From: HLUCCA09 sp965277275
Lineage (GTDB): Bacteria; Pseudomonadota; Alphaproteobacteria; Rhodobacterales; Rhodobacteraceae
Direction: 5' to 3'
NCBI GenBank assembly: GCA_965277275.1
Contig: CBDICG010000002.1
Location: 372,001-436,000, forward strand
Length of the DNA stretch: 64,000 nucleotides
The notes beneath the pieces are model-generated. The model searched no databases, was not told the DNA's origin, and saw nothing but the letters and a program-made list of their open reading frames with translations. Numbering within the stretch: the stretch's first letter is position 1; every line of letters starts with the position of its first letter. Below, in pieces: positions 18,229 to 27,542 of this stretch. A program made the translations under genes and the position numbers.

Positions 18229-18313
18229 GGGATTTCTACGCCTCCACGTTCATTCAGACGATCTCAATGATTTGGTGCGAAAGCGAAGCGAGTGTAGTCC
18301 AACGGGGGTCGCG

Positions 18314-20653
18314 ATGAAGCCTGTGTCCATCAAGAACCGTCTGAAGATCGGCTTTGGAAGTCTCGCCGCGATTGTCTTGCTGCTAGCGGTAGCGGCGATC
18401 GGGAGCGCCGTTTTTCTCAAGGGCCAGTTCGATGCATCCTGGGCGAAGACGGAATCCGTCACCTCCGCCAATGCAATCGCCGAGGACATGTTTGAGGCTC
18501 AGATCGCCAAGGAACTCTACCAGCGCGATCCGAATGATGAGCTGGCCACCGAGGTTCGAAGCAACTTGGCCGAGATCCGGAGCGAAGTCGCGCGCATCAA
18601 CGAGACCAACCTTCTGGATGCCGAGATGCTCGACAGGTTCGACAGGATCAGGTCCGCCACGGCAGCGTTCGAGCAGGGGTTCGATGAGATCGATGCCCTG
18701 CGCGGAGAACGCGCGGACACAATTGCAAAGATGTATGACCTGGGGGAGCGCACGCGAGAAACGCTGTCCACCCTGATGGATGCCGCGAACCGGGCTGGTG
18801 ACGCCGGGCAAACCTTCAGTGCGGCGCGGGTGCAACAAGGGTTGTTGCAGGGGCAGGTTCTGATGGAGCGCTATGTCCTCACCTCGCTCCCTGAAACGTT
18901 CGACGCCGCGCAAGAGCTGCTTGGCGGTGCGGCTCAGCAACTCTCGTGGATGTCCACCATGTCCGGAGACAGAAACCGCGCGGAGCTGTTGAACCAGGCC
19001 GACGATCTGATGGAGCAGATTGAAGCCAACAACCAGAACATGCGGCTCGTTGCGGATCGTCAGGCGGCCCTCTTCGGATCCATCAATGAGCTCAGGATAG
19101 AAGTCGAGACGATGATGGACGAGATGGTGGACGGGCTTGTCGCCAAGCAATCGGAGACCAACCAGACTATCGAGGCAACATTTGCTCTGACGGCTGTTCT
19201 CATGGCCGCAGGTGCGGCTGTGGCGCTCGCATACGCGCTTTGGACAACACGTCAGACGATGCGCCAGATCAGCAAGGAATTCGATATCACACTGCACGCG
19301 GTTTCCGAGCTTTCCGGTGGCAATCTCGACATTGAAATCGCCGGGAAGGACCACGACACCGAACTTGGAAACATCGCCCGCGCACTCGAAATCTTCCGGT
19401 CGAAGAGTCAGGAAGCGGCTACGCTCGCACGGGAAAGCGAAGTCGTGAAAGCCCGCGCCCTTGCCGAAGAACAGCGCCGAGAGGAAGATGCCCGCTCCGC
19501 TGAGGCAAGCCGCAAGGCTGCCGAGCGCGAAGCGGGGGAGCGGCGCAAGAAAGAGATCTTCAACGCACTGAAGGACGCCGTGAGCAGCGTCGTGCGTTCT
19601 GCGGTTGCCGGCGACTTCTCGCAGCGCGTCTCCGCGTCGAACCTGGATCCCGAATTGCGGGGCTTGGCAGAGGACATCAATCGCCTGATGTCAAACGTCG
19701 AGCGTGGTCTCGAAGAGATCTCCAAGGTCAGTGCGCGCCTCGCCGAAGGAGACCTTCGCAACGGCATGGAGGGCCAATACGAGGGGACCTTCGAGGCGCT
19801 TCAACAGAACATCGACGCCATGATTGCCTCCCTGGGAAGCATCCTTGCTGAAGTCACGGACAAGGCGCGCGGCGTCGCGGGGCAGTCCGATGAGATGAAG
19901 CGGAGTGCCGAGGATCTTTCCAGACGCGCCGAAAGCCAGGCCGCCTCCCTGGAGGAAACGTCGGCAGCGATGACCGAGATCGCATCTTCGGCCGAAAGCA
20001 ACGCTGCATCCGCGGCCGAAACCGATACCGCAGCGGCCTCGATGAACGAGGAGGCAGGGCGCGCCCGGGATGTGCTCGGGTCGACCATTTCCGCGATGCG
20101 CGACATTGAAGATGGATCCAAAGAGATCGAGGCGATCGTCGACGTTATCGAGGATATCGCTTTTCAGACCAACCTCCTTTCCCTGAACGCGTCGGTCGAG
20201 GCAGCGCGCGCGGGTGAAGCGGGCAAGGGCTTCGCTGTCGTTGCAAACGAAGTTCGTGCGCTTGCACAGCGATCTGCAGAGGCATCCTCCAAAGTGCAGA
20301 CCATCATCACGCAGAGCACCGGAGCCATTTCGCGCGGATCAGAAGCTGTAGAACAGACCGAGACGGCTCTGGAGAGGATTGTCGGGCGGATTGGCGCGGT
20401 GACCGAAAATCTCCGTGAAATCAAAGCTGCGAGCGATGAGCAGGCGGCTGCGGTAAAGGATATCACCAACGCCTTCGCGCAGCTCGACCGCAACACCCAA
20501 CAAAACGCCGCGGCTGCCGAACAAACACGGGGAACGGCAAACTTGTTGTCCTCTCAATCCAATCACATGCAGGAGGCCGTCGGCAGGGTTCGGCTGCGGG
20601 CATCGGCGACACCAACCGCTGAGACCAACAACGAAAGCGACTATGCAGCCTAG
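18314..20653 (+). CDS. Methyl-accepting chemotaxis protein
   Basis: Transmembrane chemoreceptor (779 aa). TM1 is near residues 15-37 (GSLAAIVLLLAVAAIGSAVF), followed by a long mostly helical periplasmic region, TM2 near residues 293-315 (TAVLMAAGAAVALAYALW), one or two HAMP segments, and the signalling domain with the conserved hairpin tip IAFQTNLLSLNASVEAARAG. The start at 18314 gives a short basic N-terminus (KNRLKIG) before TM1; earlier in-frame codons lack this. The signal it senses cannot be read from sequence. No che genes are adjacent. Confidence 0.92.
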   Translation: MKPVSIKNRLKIGFGSLAAIVLLLAVAAIGSAVFLKGQFDASWAKTESVTSANAIAEDMFEAQIAKELYQRDPNDELATEVRSNLAEIRSEVARINETNLLDAEMLDRFDRIRSATAAFEQGFDEIDALRGERADTIAKMYDLGERTRETLSTLMDAANRAGDAGQTFSAARVQQGLLQGQVLMERYVLTSLPETFDAAQELLGGAAQQLSWMSTMSGDRNRAELLNQADDLMEQIEANNQNMRLVADRQAALFGSINELRIEVETMMDEMVDGLVAKQSETNQTIEATFALTAVLMAAGAAVALAYALWTTRQTMRQISKEFDITLHAVSELSGGNLDIEIAGKDHDTELGNIARALEIFRSKSQEAATLARESEVVKARALAEEQRREEDARSAEASRKAAEREAGERRKKEIFNALKDAVSSVVRSAVAGDFSQRVSASNLDPELRGLAEDINRLMSNVERGLEEISKVSARLAEGDLRNGMEGQYEGTFEALQQNIDAMIASLGSILAEVTDKARGVAGQSDEMKRSAEDLSRRAESQAASLEETSAAMTEIASSAESNAASAAETDTAAASMNEEAGRARDVLGSTISAMRDIEDGSKEIEAIVDVIEDIAFQTNLLSLNASVEAARAGEAGKGFAVVANEVRALAQRSAEASSKVQTIITQSTGAISRGSEAVEQTETALERIVGRIGAVTENLREIKAASDEQAAAVKDITNAFAQLDRNTQQNAAAAEQTRGTANLLSSQSNHMQEAVGRVRLRASATPTAETNNESDYAA

Positions 20654-20862
20654 TGCTCCAACTTCAACGGGTTCAGAATACGCGAGGCCGCCCACGTCTC
20701 ATGATCAGACGTGCGCAACACAGCCGGAGCATCCCGCCGCGCTGTTGCGACGATGACAATTGTATCTCCACGGGTTGATCGCGTAGGATTCGCTCACAGT
20801 GTATCGCCGGAAAGAATTTCCATTTCTGCCGCCTCCCCTATTTGCGGACATATACGCCCACA

Positions 20863-21747
20863 ATGCGCTTCACATATCATATCGGTCTGCATTGCACCGA
20901 CGAAGACAGGGCGCTGAACTGCCTGATCTCCAATTCCAAAGTGCTCGCCAAAGAGGCTAGCGCCGTGCCTAGGCCGGGAAGATTTCGGCCTGCTTTGCGC
21001 GAGGCCATGCTGGCGTTGAAGGGTGAGCCTGCGCCACCCGACATGCAAGAACGCCTGCTCGACGCCGTGCTCGAAGCGGATCGTCCAGACCACATCCTTT
21101 TTTCATCCGATAGCTTTCTGTGCGTCCCGCAGCGCGCAATCACACCCGACGGTCTTTACCCTTTGGCAGCAGAACGGACGATCTGGATCCGCCAACTCTT
21201 TCCTGACTCACCGGCCCACTTCTGTTTTGCGCTGCGCAACCCCGTTGGACTCATCCCGGCGCTCCATGCGCGCATGAAATCGGAAGAGAGCTTTACTGAC
21301 TATGCAGACAGCGTGGACCCAGAGAATCTGAGCTGGCACGAGATGGTTGCACGCATTCGAGACGCAGTTCCGGATGCCGCGTTTACGATCTGGTGCAACG
21401 AAGACGCGCCTGTCCTTTGGCCAGAGATCCTTGCAATACTGTGCGGACGCCGAGACGGCGAAGCTGCCGACCTTGTGGGCTGGGATAACTTCCTGGGAGA
21501 ACTCATGGGGGACGGTGCGCTGGAGCGTATGCGAAGCTACCTGGCGAGCCACCCGCCGAAGGATCCTGCACACCAGCGCAGGGTGATTGCCGCCTTCCTC
21601 GATCGCTTCGCGCAAGAAGAGGCGGTCATCGAGGAATTCCAGGATCCAGCATGGCACCCCGCGCGCCTTGAACGCCTGACAGCACGCTACGAAGCCGACA
21701 TCGCACGCATTGGGCAAATGGATGGTGTAACACTGCTGCTGCCATAG
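20863..21747 (+). CDS. Conserved hypothetical protein, sulfotransferase-like start
   Basis: A 294-residue protein starting MRFTYHIGLHCTDEDR. The opening, strand then IGLHCTDED, resembles the position of the PAPS loop in sulfotransferase-like proteins (IGLHKTGTT), but the Lys and Ser/Thr of that loop are replaced, so PAPS binding is doubtful. Later segments such as RPALREAML, HFCFALRNPVGLIPAL and LGELMGDGALERMRSYL are regular and protein-like. I recognise this as a conserved alphaproteobacterial type without known role. The ATG at 20863 is preferred; one at 20842 adds seven residues. Confidence 0.72.
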   Translation: MRFTYHIGLHCTDEDRALNCLISNSKVLAKEASAVPRPGRFRPALREAMLALKGEPAPPDMQERLLDAVLEADRPDHILFSSDSFLCVPQRAITPDGLYPLAAERTIWIRQLFPDSPAHFCFALRNPVGLIPALHARMKSEESFTDYADSVDPENLSWHEMVARIRDAVPDAAFTIWCNEDAPVLWPEILAILCGRRDGEAADLVGWDNFLGELMGDGALERMRSYLASHPPKDPAHQRRVIAAFLDRFAQEEAVIEEFQDPAWHPARLERLTARYEADIARIGQMDGVTLLLP

Positions 21748-21782
21748 CCGAGCGTCCCGAAAACAATGCCCCCTGTGCCCAG

Positions 21783-22067
21783 CTACATTCCAAGCGCTTC
21801 CCGATAGAGCTCCAATACGGCTTCTTCTTCCGCAATATCGTCGGGTTCGCGTTTGCGCAGTGCTATGACCTTGCGGATCACCTTGGTGTCGTAGCCACGA
21901 GCCTTGGCTTCGGCCATCACTTCCTTCTGCTGATCGGCGATGTCCTTCTTCTCGGCCTCAAGACGCTCAAAACGCTCAACGAACTGGCGCAATTCCTGTG
22001 CCGTGACGCGATAGGTGTCGCTCGCTCCGCCTTGCGGTTCTTTGAAGTCTCCCGGTGTATCCGACAT
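21783..22067 (-). CDS. gapR: GapR-family (DUF2312) DNA-binding protein
   Basis: A 94-residue protein matching the DUF2312/GapR family, nucleoid-associated proteins of alphaproteobacteria that bind overtwisted AT-rich DNA ahead of replication and transcription. The family core is ELRQFVERFERLEAEKKDI, then EVMAEAKARGYDTKVIRKVI and ALRKREPDD. Helical throughout, with the expected length. Converges on the preceding conserved hypothetical gene. Confidence 0.92.
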   Translation of the reverse strand: MSDTPGDFKEPQGGASDTYRVTAQELRQFVERFERLEAEKKDIADQQKEVMAEAKARGYDTKVIRKVIALRKREPDDIAEEEAVLELYREALGM

Positions 22068-22240
22068 GCCTGTCTCTCCTCATTCTGGATCCGCTTAGAT
22101 GCGGGTATGTGCCGTCCGCGCACGGCTGTCTCGGGCTGGTAGAGATTGCGCTGTCGACCTGCAAGGCCATGCGCTTGATGCGGGCCAGTGGCTGCGCTAT
22201 CCCGCCCGCCCATGACAACGCGAGAACGAGGGATGCGGCG

Positions 22241-22456
22241 ATGACAGCGGTGATCGGAGCGGGGGCGGTGCTGTCCCTCCTAGGGCTGGCGGGCATCGTC
22301 TATTGCATTGCAACCGTTTGGAAAGCGCGTCGTCAGAACCTTTCCGATGCCGATATGCGCGCGCGATTGCAGCGCGTCGTTGCATGGAACCTGGGGTCAT
22401 TGCTGACCTCTGCGCTGGGGTTGGGTCTTGTTGCCGTAGGCGTCATCCTGAGCTGA
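22241..22456 (+). CDS. Small two-helix membrane protein
   Basis: A 71-residue protein with two hydrophobic spans (AVLSLLGLAGIVYCIATVW and LLTSALGLGLVAVGVIL) joined by a polar loop with ARRQNLSDADMRARLQ. The ATG at 22241 begins directly before the first span; longer upstream readings are polar and improbable. It is typical in form of small Rhodobacterales inner-membrane proteins of unknown role. Confidence 0.65.
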   Translation: MTAVIGAGAVLSLLGLAGIVYCIATVWKARRQNLSDADMRARLQRVVAWNLGSLLTSALGLGLVAVGVILS

Positions 22457-22478
22457 CACGCGCAGCCACCCGCGCGCA

Positions 22479-22817
22479 TCAATGGCGATGCGCACCCACG
22501 CAAGATGCGCAAAGCAGCGTGTGCGGAAGGACCTCCAACCGGGCCGGGGCGATCTCGTCTCCGCACTTTACACAATCGCCATAGGTCCCTGCATCGATCC
22601 GCGCGAGTGCTTGCCGGATGGCGGCGATTTCAGCCTGCTCCGCGGTGCCCTGACGCTCCAGGACCTCGTCACCTTCCCTCTCCTGTGCCAGCTCAGCCCA
22701 ATCGGGGTTGTGATGACTGTCGAGCTCTGCCTCGATCTCGTGCAGATGCACGTCGAGCGCGGCAAGTCGTTGCTCCAGAAGTGTTCTTGCTGCTGCATTC
22801 CTGCTTTCCTGCGTCAC
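22479..22817 (-). CDS. DksA/TraR-family zinc-finger protein
   Basis: A 112-residue DksA/TraR-type protein that likely binds RNA polymerase. The N-terminal half is a coiled coil (LEQRLAALDVHLHEIEAEL). The C-terminal zinc finger has CVKCGDEI and CASC. A GTG start at 22815-22817 is chosen because GGAGG lies six bases upstream on the minus strand and the coiled coil starts at once; a longer ATG reading would run through the FNR-type box at 22882-22895. Acidic residues at the coiled-coil tip differ from canonical DksA, so a specialised role is likely. Confidence 0.85.
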   Translation of the reverse strand: MTQESRNAAARTLLEQRLAALDVHLHEIEAELDSHHNPDWAELAQEREGDEVLERQGTAEQAEIAAIRQALARIDAGTYGDCVKCGDEIAPARLEVLPHTLLCASCVGAHRH

Positions 22818-22881
22818 TGCCGGCCTCCAATCCTTCAATTCCGTGTGGCTTTCAGTGTGTTCACTGGCGCCGCACCGCGCC

Positions 22882-22895
22882 TTGACGCACATCAA
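22882..22895. promoter_or_regulatory. FNR/FnrL-type box in divergent dksA-like/DUF442 region
   Basis: TTGACGCACATCAA is a perfect TTGAY-N4-RTCAA match. It lies 65 bases before the DksA-like GTG start and 71 before the DUF442 gene start, so it could serve either divergent promoter. Confidence 0.65.
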
Positions 22896-22966
22896 CGTAC
22901 CGGGACGTACCCGCGCGCCCCCTGCAGCCGACTTGACGGAGCTCTCGCGGCGCGGGACAACGGCTC

Positions 22967-23401
22967 ATGGATATTCGCAAGTTGACCGAAACCTACGCCG
23001 TTTCGCCCCAGATCGAGGTGCCAGACATTGACGCCTTGAGCGCCGAAGGCTTCACCACGGTGATTTGCAATCGGCCTGACCCCGAAGTCGGCCCGTCAAG
23101 CCAGGCAGAGGCGATACGTCAGGCCGTCGAAGCCGCCGGGCTGACCTTCGTCGAAAACCCCATCCCGCCGGGGGCATGGGAGCCAGCGATCGTTGCACGA
23201 CAGGCGGAAGCTCTCGCGGAAGCGGCTGGACCGGTGCTCGCCTACTGCGCCTCGGGAACGCGGTCCACGATTGTCTGGATGCTCGGTGCCGCGGCGGAGA
23301 CGGAGGCGGACGCGCTCCTCTCGGCCGCACTCGATCAGGGATACGATTTACGCAAGTTCCGGCCGCAGCTGGAAGCCTTGCACGCGCAGGGCCGTGGATA
23401 A
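22967..23401 (+). CDS. DUF442/TIGR01244-family phosphatase-like protein
   Basis: A 144-residue cytoplasmic protein of the TIGR01244/DUF442 family, which has a protein-tyrosine-phosphatase-like fold and is found alone or fused to persulfide dioxygenase-like domains. The catalytic loop CASGTRS (C-x5-R) follows AGPVLAYC at about residue 100. The N-terminal segment FTTVICNRPDPEVG and the PIPPGAW turn are family features. In related genomes it is linked with sulfide detoxification, which suits the sox setting, but its substrate is unknown. A perfect FNR-type box lies upstream. Confidence 0.85.
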   Translation: MDIRKLTETYAVSPQIEVPDIDALSAEGFTTVICNRPDPEVGPSSQAEAIRQAVEAAGLTFVENPIPPGAWEPAIVARQAEALAEAAGPVLAYCASGTRSTIVWMLGAAAETEADALLSAALDQGYDLRKFRPQLEALHAQGRG

Positions 23402-23435
23402 GCTCCACAATATGGTTCTCCGCTGAGCGCCAGCG

Positions 23436-24662
23436 TCAGAGCTTGGGGAGGTCGTCCAATGACGGCAGGCCCATGGCGTCCGGGTCGGGCAGGTCATCCA
23501 AGGCGGGGAGAGCCGTTGCATCAGGCTCTGGCAAGTCGTCGAGCGACGGCAAGTCCGGCAGCGGTGGCGGGTTGAACGGCTCGACCTCGGGCAAGTTGGC
23601 AGCCAGATCCGGAACCGGAGAAATATCGGGGAGCGATGCCATGTCCGGGAGCGGCCCCGGTTCGGGCGCGCCCGACGCCGCGGAAGGCACGCTCGCCGGG
23701 TTGGAGGTTGGCGCACGTGTTTCGCCGCCGCGCGGAGTGTCAGCGAATGCGGACATCCCGGCCAGGCGGACAGCGCGCCGCCCCCCGCTCTGCCCGAGGC
23801 GCCCACGCGCGACCACAGCGCCGTCGACCCCCAAGAGGACGGTTTCGTCGAGCGCGCCGCCGGGAATGGAGAGCTCCATGCCCGGTTTCAATCCTTCGAT
23901 GCTGGCAATCGGCAGACGCAGGCGATGCAGGATGGCGGTCATCTGCGCCTTGGCAGGCAGCACCCGCTCCTCGAACGCTTCGCGCCAGGGCAGTGCACCA
24001 TCGGCTTCGGCGGCATCCTGCGTTGCCTGCGCGCGGCCGGTTTCCTCATGCGCCCCGGCATGACTGACGCCTTGTGAGGGAAGCGCGAGCATCAGCTTGC
24101 CGTCACGTGTTCCACCCCCCAACGCGCCTGTCAGGGTCAGGATGCGATAATCGACGTCTTCAAGCATGAGCCCGAGCGGTCGTGGATCATCGAGGAAAGT
24201 GGCGTAGCCAAAGCCGCCAAGCCAGCGCCACTCACCCCGGCTCTGGAAGGGCACTTCGAACCGACGCAGCAGCGCATCCACGAGATCTGCCGTCAAGGCG
24301 GCGTCTGTCCGTGTGGGGCGGCGTGGCGTAGGCGGGCGCACGGAAAGGCGCCCCATCATCATCTGCTCGATCACGGCCGACAGCAGGGCCGGGTCGAACA
24401 CCATGAGTCCTTGCGTCTCGCCTGGCCCGTCCAGAACAGCGAAGAGCCCGCCCTCCGGCAAGGTCTCAAGAAGCTCCGCCAGCGTACCCACACGCGCACT
24501 GCACGCGTCAACGGTGGCGACAAGCTGGAGCCTCTTGTCCATGGATTGAACAAAGGACGTGGAAAGGGCCTTGCAAGGCGTCACCTGCCGCGCGGCGACA
24601 ACTGAAGTTCGCCCGGCTTCAGCCTTTCGCCTGAGCACCGAATTGCGTTGCGCGTCCGCCAT
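23436..24662 (-). CDS. FliM/FliN-family (SpoA domain) protein with Pro/Asp-rich tail repeats
   Basis: A 408-residue protein of the Rhodobacterales FliM/FliN type. The first two thirds resemble the FliM middle domain (FVQSMDKRLQLVATVDACSA, LLSAVIEQMMMGRLS). A SpoA-like domain follows at about residues 275-325 (LKPGMELSIPGGALDETVL). The C-terminal tail holds three copies of LPxLDDLP, separated by a PDA element. It starts at MADAQRNSVLRRKAEAG, the usual family beginning; upstream in-frame sequence is not conserved. Likely role: flagellar motor switch or a related export ring, though no other flagellar genes are nearby. Confidence 0.82.
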   Translation of the reverse strand: MADAQRNSVLRRKAEAGRTSVVAARQVTPCKALSTSFVQSMDKRLQLVATVDACSARVGTLAELLETLPEGGLFAVLDGPGETQGLMVFDPALLSAVIEQMMMGRLSVRPPTPRRPTRTDAALTADLVDALLRRFEVPFQSRGEWRWLGGFGYATFLDDPRPLGLMLEDVDYRILTLTGALGGGTRDGKLMLALPSQGVSHAGAHEETGRAQATQDAAEADGALPWREAFEERVLPAKAQMTAILHRLRLPIASIEGLKPGMELSIPGGALDETVLLGVDGAVVARGRLGQSGGRRAVRLAGMSAFADTPRGGETRAPTSNPASVPSAASGAPEPGPLPDMASLPDISPVPDLAANLPEVEPFNPPPLPDLPSLDDLPEPDATALPALDDLPDPDAMGLPSLDDLPKL

Positions 24663-24806
24663 TTCCGCCCGATCAAAGCCCGATGCGCCCTGCACTGCCG
24701 GCCTGCGACGGCCAGCGACAGCGCGCGTGTCTGACGGACATTGCCTCGAAACGCGTTCCAAAATGGTTAATCGGCGCGAGATACGCGCCGGGAAAACCGC
24801 GCGGTT

Positions 24807-27542
24807 CTACTGTGCGGCGGTTGGCGCGGTCAGATCGGCGGGGTAAGCGGCATCCGCCTCCACCGCCGGAACCTCGGGCGCAACCCGTGGCAGGGTCACG
24901 CGAAATCCCGCACCGCCCTGCCCCGGCAAATACCGGATCTCGCCCCCCAGGTAGCCCACGATTTCACGGCAGATCGCAAGGCCCAGACCCGTTCCCCCGG
25001 CGGCGGCGGAATCCGACAAGCGCGAGAACTTCTCGAAGATGATGTCCCGGCTCTTCTCGGGAATACCCGAGCCATTGTCGACGAAATCGATCTGCACGCC
25101 TCCCTCCGTCCCCGCCACGGCGACGACCAGTTCAGGCTGAGGCGCATCACAGTATTTGCGCGCGTTGCTCATGAGGTTGACGAAGACCTGCACGATCCGG
25201 TCTGCATCCGTACGCAGCATCAACCCCGCTTCCGCAACCCTGTCACGATGCAGCGCGAGATCTTCGCCTCCTTCATGCACACCGGACGCCACGGATGCCC
25301 GATCCAGGAGCTCCGACAGCGATACCGTCGACAGGTGCAGATGAACCGATGCGTTTTCGAGCGCGGACAGGTCGAGCAGATCGTCGAGCAAACGGGTCAG
25401 CCGGATAGCCTCGTCGTGAATGACCCCGGCAAACCTGACTTGGTCCTCTTCGCCCAATCCGCCCTCGCGCAGGATCTCTGAAAACGCCCGGATCGATGTC
25501 ATGGGCGTGCGCAATTCGTGGCTGATCTGGCTGAGAAAGCCATCCTTCTGGTGCGAAAGGTCCGTCAGCTTTGAATTGGCATCACGCAATTGCCGGGCCG
25601 TGCGGGCAAGTTCGGCGGATTTCGCTTCGAGTTGGGAGGAGTATTCAAGAATCTGCTGCGCCTCGTCGGCCACGCGGATGAGATCCTCGACCAGGACGTT
25701 CGACCCGCCTGCGATTTGTGCCACCATCGCATGGGCGGTCGCGCCACCGACGGATCCGGAAAGCTCTCGCTCGAGCTGGGCCAGAAAATCGGGCGTGGTG
25801 TCGGGGAGGTAGCCGTCCTTGCCCTGTTCGAGCGCGGCGCGTTGAAAGAGCTGCTGCGCCTGCGACGGGCCTAGGATCCGCTGCGCCATCATCAGAAGAT
25901 CCTCGGCGGGCGCATTGCCACGGGTCCACCCGCGCGCACCGAGCGTGTGATCGAAGACGTTGACCATTTGCGCACCCTGCAGGCGCTCAAGTGGCGTCGG
26001 GAAGGTCAGGATGGAGACGAAGCAAAACGCCAGCGTGTTCAACAGCATGGACCAGAAAACGGCATGTACGACCGGGTCCATGCCCTCGATCCCGAAGAGC
26101 GCCTGCGGCCGCAGCCAGGCGATGCCAAGCGGACCCTCAGCCAGCACCTGCGGCGGCAACGGTCCGGCCAGCCCGAAGCTCGGCAGGAACAACGCGTAGA
26201 TCCACACGGTAAAGCCGATCGCAAGCCCCGCCGCGGCTCCAAGCCTTGTCCCCCCGCGCCAGAAAAGCCCCCCGATCATCGCAGGCAGCACCTGTGCCAC
26301 GCCGACGAACGCGATCAGCCCGATCGATGCCAGCGCGGCCGACCCACCCGAGAGGCGGAAGTAGAGATACCCCAAGAGCAGCACACTTCCGATGGCCACC
26401 CGCCGCGACCGGAGCACCACCCGCCGCACATCGCCAGCAACCGTCGCACCATCCCCGCGCCGCGCAAGGTAGATCGGCATGACGATGTGGTTCGACACCA
26501 TGGTCGAAAGCGCGAGGCTCGCCACGATCACCATCGACGTCGCCGACGAAAAGCCGCCAAGAAATGCCAGGACGGCCAGCCCCTCCTGCCCTTCCGCAAG
26601 CGGAAGCGTTAGCACGAACATGTCCGGGTTGGCGCCTTCCGGCATCCTGTCGAGCCCCATGACGGCAATAGGCACTACGAAGAGCGACATCGCGAAGAGG
26701 TAAAGCGGAAACGCCCAGGACGCAGTGGCCAGATGCGCCTCGTCGGCGTTCTCCACGACGAGCACCTGGAACATCCGCGGCAGGCAAAGCACCGCGGCCG
26801 CCGAGCAGAAGATCAGCCCGGCCCAGCGAGTGGGATCGACGTCCCACGTGGCAATATCCGAGGCATCGATCCGCGCCAAAACGTCCATCGGACCCTCCGC
26901 GAGGCCCCAGACCACGAATACCCCGACCGCCATCAGCGCCACCAACTTGACGACCGCCTCCACAGCAATGGCCATGACGACGCCGTGATGCCTCTCGTTT
27001 GCGTCAAGGTTTCGCGTCCCGAAGAGGATCGTGAAGACGGCAAGCCCTGCCGCCACCCATAGGCCCGATGTCACGATCCCATCGCCCTGCATGGCCGCCC
27101 CGGCGAACACGCCAAAGGACTGCGTCACGGATTGCAGCTGCAACGCGATGTACGGCGTCGTACCCACCAGCATCAGGACCGTGACCATGACGCCAAGCAG
27201 GGTTGATTTTCCGTAGCGCGAGGAAATCAGGTCCGCGATCGAGGTGATGCGCTGCGTCCGCCCGATCCGAACCAGCTTGCGAAGGATCAGCCACCACCCC
27301 ACGAAGACGAGCGTCGGGCCGAGATAGATGGTGATGAACTCGAGACCTGAGCGCGCGGCATATCCGACGGCGCCGTAGAACGTCCACGCCGTGCAATAAA
27401 CCGAGAGCGAAAGCGTGTAGACCAGCGGGGAAGAGAGCCACCGCCCCCGCCCCGTGCGCGCTTGTCGTTCAGCCACCGCCGCCACGATGAAGAGCAGGGC
27501 AACGTAGGAAAGCGACAGAGTGACGAGCAGGTTGAACGTCAT
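24807..27542 (-). CDS. Sodium:solute symporter-like sensor histidine kinase
   Basis: A 911-residue hybrid. Residues 1 to about 500 form a sodium:solute symporter (SSS) module with about 13 membrane spans (YTLSLSVYCTAWTFYGAVGY, TRNLDANERHHG). A linker helix region with a coiled coil (residues about 600-690) leads to a histidine kinase: H box SQISHELRTPMTSIRAF, N box FVNLMSNARKYC, and G boxes VDNGSGIPEKS and GGTGLGLAICREIVGYLGG. This layout matches CbrA-type kinases that sense transport or nutrient state. The start at 27540-27542 overlaps the preceding small gene by four bases. The response regulator two genes upstream is the probable partner. Confidence 0.93.
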   Translation of the reverse strand: MTFNLLVTLSLSYVALLFIVAAVAERQARTGRGRWLSSPLVYTLSLSVYCTAWTFYGAVGYAARSGLEFITIYLGPTLVFVGWWLILRKLVRIGRTQRITSIADLISSRYGKSTLLGVMVTVLMLVGTTPYIALQLQSVTQSFGVFAGAAMQGDGIVTSGLWVAAGLAVFTILFGTRNLDANERHHGVVMAIAVEAVVKLVALMAVGVFVVWGLAEGPMDVLARIDASDIATWDVDPTRWAGLIFCSAAAVLCLPRMFQVLVVENADEAHLATASWAFPLYLFAMSLFVVPIAVMGLDRMPEGANPDMFVLTLPLAEGQEGLAVLAFLGGFSSATSMVIVASLALSTMVSNHIVMPIYLARRGDGATVAGDVRRVVLRSRRVAIGSVLLLGYLYFRLSGGSAALASIGLIAFVGVAQVLPAMIGGLFWRGGTRLGAAAGLAIGFTVWIYALFLPSFGLAGPLPPQVLAEGPLGIAWLRPQALFGIEGMDPVVHAVFWSMLLNTLAFCFVSILTFPTPLERLQGAQMVNVFDHTLGARGWTRGNAPAEDLLMMAQRILGPSQAQQLFQRAALEQGKDGYLPDTTPDFLAQLERELSGSVGGATAHAMVAQIAGGSNVLVEDLIRVADEAQQILEYSSQLEAKSAELARTARQLRDANSKLTDLSHQKDGFLSQISHELRTPMTSIRAFSEILREGGLGEEDQVRFAGVIHDEAIRLTRLLDDLLDLSALENASVHLHLSTVSLSELLDRASVASGVHEGGEDLALHRDRVAEAGLMLRTDADRIVQVFVNLMSNARKYCDAPQPELVVAVAGTEGGVQIDFVDNGSGIPEKSRDIIFEKFSRLSDSAAAGGTGLGLAICREIVGYLGGEIRYLPGQGGAGFRVTLPRVAPEVPAVEADAAYPADLTAPTAAQ

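Noticed and set aside
22818..22895. Longer ATG start for the DksA-like gene
   Set aside because: A GTG with a well-placed GGAGG site is better, and the extension would cover a perfect FNR-type box.
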